From the NCBI RefSeq assembly GCF_932526225.1, contig NC_064040.1:6297181-6361180 (forward strand): 64,000 bases of DNA, in the 5' to 3' direction. The DNA comes from Nematostella vectensis (taxonomy: Eukaryota > Cnidaria > Anthozoa > Actiniaria > Edwardsiidae). The notes beneath the pieces were generated by a model. That model was not told the DNA's origin. It saw only the letters and a list, made by a program, of their open reading frames with translations, and did not search any database. This document shows positions 60,119 to 64,000 of the stretch, in pieces; position 1 is the stretch's first letter, and each line of letters starts with the position of its first letter. A program made the translations under genes and the position numbers.

Positions 60119-62079
60119 AAAGACTTGCTGCAGCTCTTGTTAGATATTTTATAGGTTTGAAACATTTTAAGAAAACGAAGAATTAAGAGATTTTAAGTTT
60201 TTTTCAGACCATCTCTCTAATATAAAGCGATCACTTCGTAGAACTAGATACATACACAATGCATCATAACCGAACTATTGTAAGGAAAATAAACTCAGCT
60301 TGTAAGAGACAGAAAATTCAGTAGAGCAGCTGTTGGCAATGCTTCTTTTGGATATCACTCTTGCGCTGGTCGGCCTAAGTGTGAAAGGGTCATATTCGCT
60401 TTTAGCACTTTGCCGATGCTAAATGGCGTCGAAAGCTCAATACTATATATGCTAACGCGTTAAAAGTACCGCGTTCTCTAGTGATATTTGCACGTCATTT
60501 TTGAAAATATAATAACACCTTTAACTTTTGGTTATCCTGTTGTCACTATTCGTCAATCTTTGTAATGACTTGATCGCGTACTATTCTTTAAAGACTACTC
60601 CAATCAAATTAATAGATCGTAATTAATAAATGATGCATTCCCATCCTCCAGCCTAACAGACTCTTTCTTTGTGGCTGAGGAAAGGGGCGGGGTGTGGGAA
60701 TCACGGGTTTTAAGCTCAAATCACGTCATTTTCTTTCACATTTCGGTGTCTTTCAACTGCTTTTTCGGTTTCAATATGACTGCCGTTCGCCCAAATCTTA
60801 TCATACTTTAAAGATCATTATTCCCTTTGCAGGCTTTTGATCTATTGTTATTATATTCTGGGCCCATACCATATTTCAACTCTGGCCTTTTGGTGTGGTA
60901 TTCCTCACCAAACCTCTCTCCCCGCGTTTTAGAGAAGATTTCCTGCGCTAACAATTCAAAATCCCTCTTCTCTACCTACGAAAGGTTATCGGCAATACTT
61001 CTCATTTCGTACTTCATTGGTTGTTTTTTTTAAACTCTACAAAAGTGTTTTGTTTTTCAACCATATTTCCTCCGTATGTGAAAAACTTTAACATTTTTGA
61101 CATTCTCTCCTTACAACAAAGTAAGAAATTCGCTCTTTCTTGTACACAAAGCCAACTACATTTAAAGCAACTACCCTAGCTGTTGTCGATATATATCGCC
61201 TCGCATGGTACACAAATAAAATACTTGACGTGCATCTTTGGACTGTGTTTTGGTCATTATCTAGAAACACTTACGTATTAGCCTGACTAGAAGCACGCAA
61301 AGAAAAGTCTATCACTCTTGTACGCTAAATATCAAACACTTCGCACGCATTGTGAAAACCACTTACGATCACTTACCGGTTCCCGGTGGTTTCGCTCCTG
61401 CCACAGGCTGCGAGGATATAAAGCACAGAATTATCGCAAGGCGCCAAGAGAGTTGCCGCAGTACGTCAAACATCTTTTATACAAATGAGATTTTCGCTCG
61501 CACTACGCGCTTTTATAACCCCAGGGAAGGATATACGTCTCATGACCTACGATAGATCGGTGCGAGTATTAAGCGAGTTTGTGGTAACCCTATATCTCCT
61601 TGTGCGTATTTTACTAATCCAAACGCGGTGCTAGCAAATTTAACTCACATACGCAAAATTAACATGTCCTTTGTCACAAACGTTCACTAGACGCGATGAT
61701 GCTTTGCCAGAAATGTGTCTATTGATTGCTTCATCATAAATATAGTATTTTTTTGCCAAAGGAGACAGAGTTTGCACCTAGAATCGACGGAGAAAAAAAA
61801 AATGCCTCTCCCTAATCCAATAAGGTCTCGACTGTGATTTACTCCGTCTAGAAATATTTCTCAATCAGCTTAAGGCTGCATTACGTACTCAGATCTATTG
61901 GCCTATTAAAATAGATTAAAAATAGATAATTGGCGAGGTGCGTTACTAAGAGGTTTCTAGAAATATGGACGATATAAGAAAAACATGTAAACTTGAGAGT
62001 ATGTTTTATAACCACCCTTTGTTCGAGGGCTTTGGTATCACTCGCGTGATTCATTTCTTTTCTTTTTTTCCCTTGTGTT
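60119..62079. other. Intergenic, no gene seen
   Basis: AT-rich. ORFs at 60827 and 61352 have no domain, splice context or repeats that would support them. Confidence 0.5.
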
Positions 62080-62324
62080 GTTCCAGAAAATATCCATACC
62101 CCCCCCCCCCCCCTTCCCATGGAGGGGATTGGAAATTCCGGGTGGGTGGGGGGTCAAACGCCCAGGAGGGAAGGGGGGGGGGGGGGTAGTAAAATGCTCT
62201 TTTTCCTTAACAGTTACTGTATTTATTTTTTTCCAGGGGGTTGGAAATTCCAGAGGGGTGGGGTGGGGGGGGGGGTCATACCTCCGACCCCCTCCATTGG
62301 GGGGCTATAGATATTTTCTGGAAC
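62080..62324. mobile_element. 245-bp MITE-like element with 18-19-bp inverted ends
   Basis: GTTCCAGAAAATATCCATA (62080-62098) is inverted at 62306-62324 with one mismatch. The interior is G-rich with two copies of TTGGAAATTCC and long G and C runs. No coding capacity. A further G-rich stretch follows to about 62445. Confidence 0.6.
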
Positions 62325-62884
62325 TACACCTTCTTCTTTTGGAGAGGTGTGGGGGTGGGGGGAATGCAGGAGCTCGAGACCTTGGGACAACAGATAACAA
62401 AAAATGTCTTTCTGGGGAAATGGGGGGTGGGGGGGGGGGGTGTGACATCTTTATAAAATGATCTATTTCTTTTCAAAATAAAATGATGCATTGCGTTCGT
62501 AGAACTGCTAGCATATCAATATTTGGGTGACCTTAAATCTCGCTCGGCCAATCTCTTGGAGGCCTGGGTCTAAGGGCTTTTCAATACTTGTGTGATAAAG
62601 ATTTGACCAAGCGATAAAGTTTTTTTGACACATTTTTGCCTCGAGTCTCAAATCAAAAGGAATCAGCATTTTTCACCATGTTTTCTGGAGATCAGGGAGC
62701 GGGAAAACATTAGCTCTTCTAAATATGGGCATCAATGCCCATATAAGGCAATGCATACGAAGGACACTATCCGTTGGGAATATGTTTGATATGGTTTTTA
62801 CAATCATACAGTGCCCTCTTTCTCAACAAAAACTGCTCTAAGTTTTGTATATTCTACAGCTTGGTAGCTATCATGTTCACGTCC

Positions 62885-64000
62885 TCAAGAGAAGTATTGT
62901 TCTAGTAGATCTTCTCCTGAGCTGAACACGGAAGGTCTGTAATGTACCGGGTCGTTTGGCGAATCTGAACGCCCGGTGCCTTCTGGGAATGAATCGGTCA
63001 GCGGATATACATCAAGGACATGCACCCCAGCAGAGCACATTGCATCCATGGCAAAGGCATTGAATGCTTGCACGCGCTAAAAAACAAAAAACAAACAAAC
63101 AAATAAGATAAAAATAAAGAATTGAATATCATTAGGAATGGTAATCCATCTTGACTTTCTGCCTTTGGTTTTTACAAATAAAGTCTCTTAAGATTCAGAA
63201 CTTTAGCGGGCCTTGAAATATAAGGGAGGAGAGGTTACGATACAGAAATATAACAAAGAAAATAGGATGCTGAGTCATAAGGAATAATTATTCCGTGTGC
63301 AGGCTTCGAGACCTTTCTATCAAAATTCACGTCACATCTTCTTGTAGAAATGTTATATAAAATATTCACATTAATGGAAACATGATTATTGGGCAATTTG
63401 GCTTGGGGTCTAGCTGCGAGTTTAGTCACCACCGTATAAGATTAGGGGTCTGAGCTGTACCTGGCAGGTCAGGAATCGCCTGGAGTCGAGATGGTTATGA
63501 GTGTATTTTTGCCTGTTGATCGCCGTGGTTGTTTTCCAGATCAGCATTCCTTCAAACCTCCTCCTCTCCGTTTTACCATTCACTTCCATCGTCTTCCCGT
63601 TTTTCAATACATCTATTACTCCAGTTATAAGTCTCTGGTAGTTTGTAAAATTTGTGTTTTCCACATAATGTAGTCCAAGGTTCAACAGCATGACTCCATT
63701 ACTGTCCATTTCTGGGTGAAACAAAACCTGGCTTAATTCGTTTAATATCCTTTCAACGCTAAAATCCAAGTCGTCCGTCTCTTTCTTGGCTTTTTGTAAA
63801 GGTTTCTTAACAAATTCTTGTAGCGTTACGTTATAATTATTCATTTGGTAAACCCAACTGTAGCTGTATCCACAGCGATGGAACAGTTCTTTGCAGAGTC
63901 GACGCTTACGGATTGAATTGAAGAAGCCCATGGCCATTGAATCGCCATACACCCAGAACAGGCCTTTCTTGCGTCTCGGCCATTTGGCAACGTGGAGGAC
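62885..64000 (-). CDS. PC-esterase / SGNH-like protein, 3' part (partial)
   Basis: Two exons seen: 64000-63461 (5' end beyond the window) and 63076-62885, joined in frame at CAG|CGC; at least 244 residues, stop at 62885-62887. A WVYGDSMAMGFF segment gives a GDS motif (candidate catalytic Ser block I), and NDPVHYRP near the C-terminus gives the D-x-x-H pair of PC-esterase/SGNH acyl-esterases (TBL, CASD1, NXPE groups). Between them is a mostly helical, Lys/Glu-rich stretch with N-glycosylation sequons (NVT, NFT). The intron 63077-63460 holds no other feature. Family assignment rests on motif spacing only; subfamily and substrate are unknown. Confidence 0.75.

Overview
This is eukaryotic, metazoan DNA: intron-containing genes with GT-AG junctions, a proteasome subunit, a ribosome-biogenesis WD40 protein, an adhesion GPCR and a C-type lectin. 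The mix of proteins close to vertebrate ones, EGF-rich receptors, short to medium introns, many G/C homopolymers and abundant minisatellites suggests an anthozoan cnidarian. A sea anemone such as Nematostella is my first guess; I cannot prove the species from the sequence.

Layout. 21-517 (+) is the last coding exon of an RG-rich, alanine-rich protein whose body lies to the left. 1932-7356 (-) is WDR74, rebuilt as 11 exons and 384 aa. It shares a 308-bp divergent promoter with a single-exon MINPP1 gene (7665-9011, +), which is preceded by two tiny overlapping upstream ORFs. 10632-13914 (-) is PSMA6: 7 exons, exactly 246 aa, with one apparent GC-AG intron. 13.9-23.7 kb has no gene I can defend; it holds dispersed repeats, a 120-bp hAT-like MITE and a 41-bp minisatellite. 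23759-40068 (+) is a large adhesion GPCR: 22 exons found, 1310 aa without its N-terminus, with 12 Ca-binding EGF modules, a GAIN/GPS region with an HL|T cleavage site and seven TM helices. It converges on FAM177 (43169-45801, -, 4 exons, 214 aa) across a 35-bp minisatellite rich in G-quadruplex motifs. 48297-54652 (-) is a secreted protein of 531 aa with two C-type lectin domains and a VWFA domain. 54.7-62.8 kb is gene-poor and repeat-rich. 62885-64000 (-) is the 3' part of a PC-esterase/SGNH-like gene.

All multi-exon models except the partial ones at the window edges keep frame across every junction, and WDR74 and PSMA6 come out at the length of their human orthologs (385 and 246 aa). The genes look like independent housekeeping and cell-surface/secreted genes, not a cluster with a shared task.

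Most unusual feature. At least six separate tandem arrays each contain a real exon-intron junction of the neighbouring gene: the exon terminus and its splice site were duplicated into the intron as decoy donors or acceptors. They occur in PSMA6 (1), the adhesion GPCR (4) and the lectin-VWFA gene (1). The larger arrays without junctions have units of 19, 35, 36, 41, 44, 60 and 67 bp plus hexamers. Several have units divisible by three and so create very long spurious ORFs.
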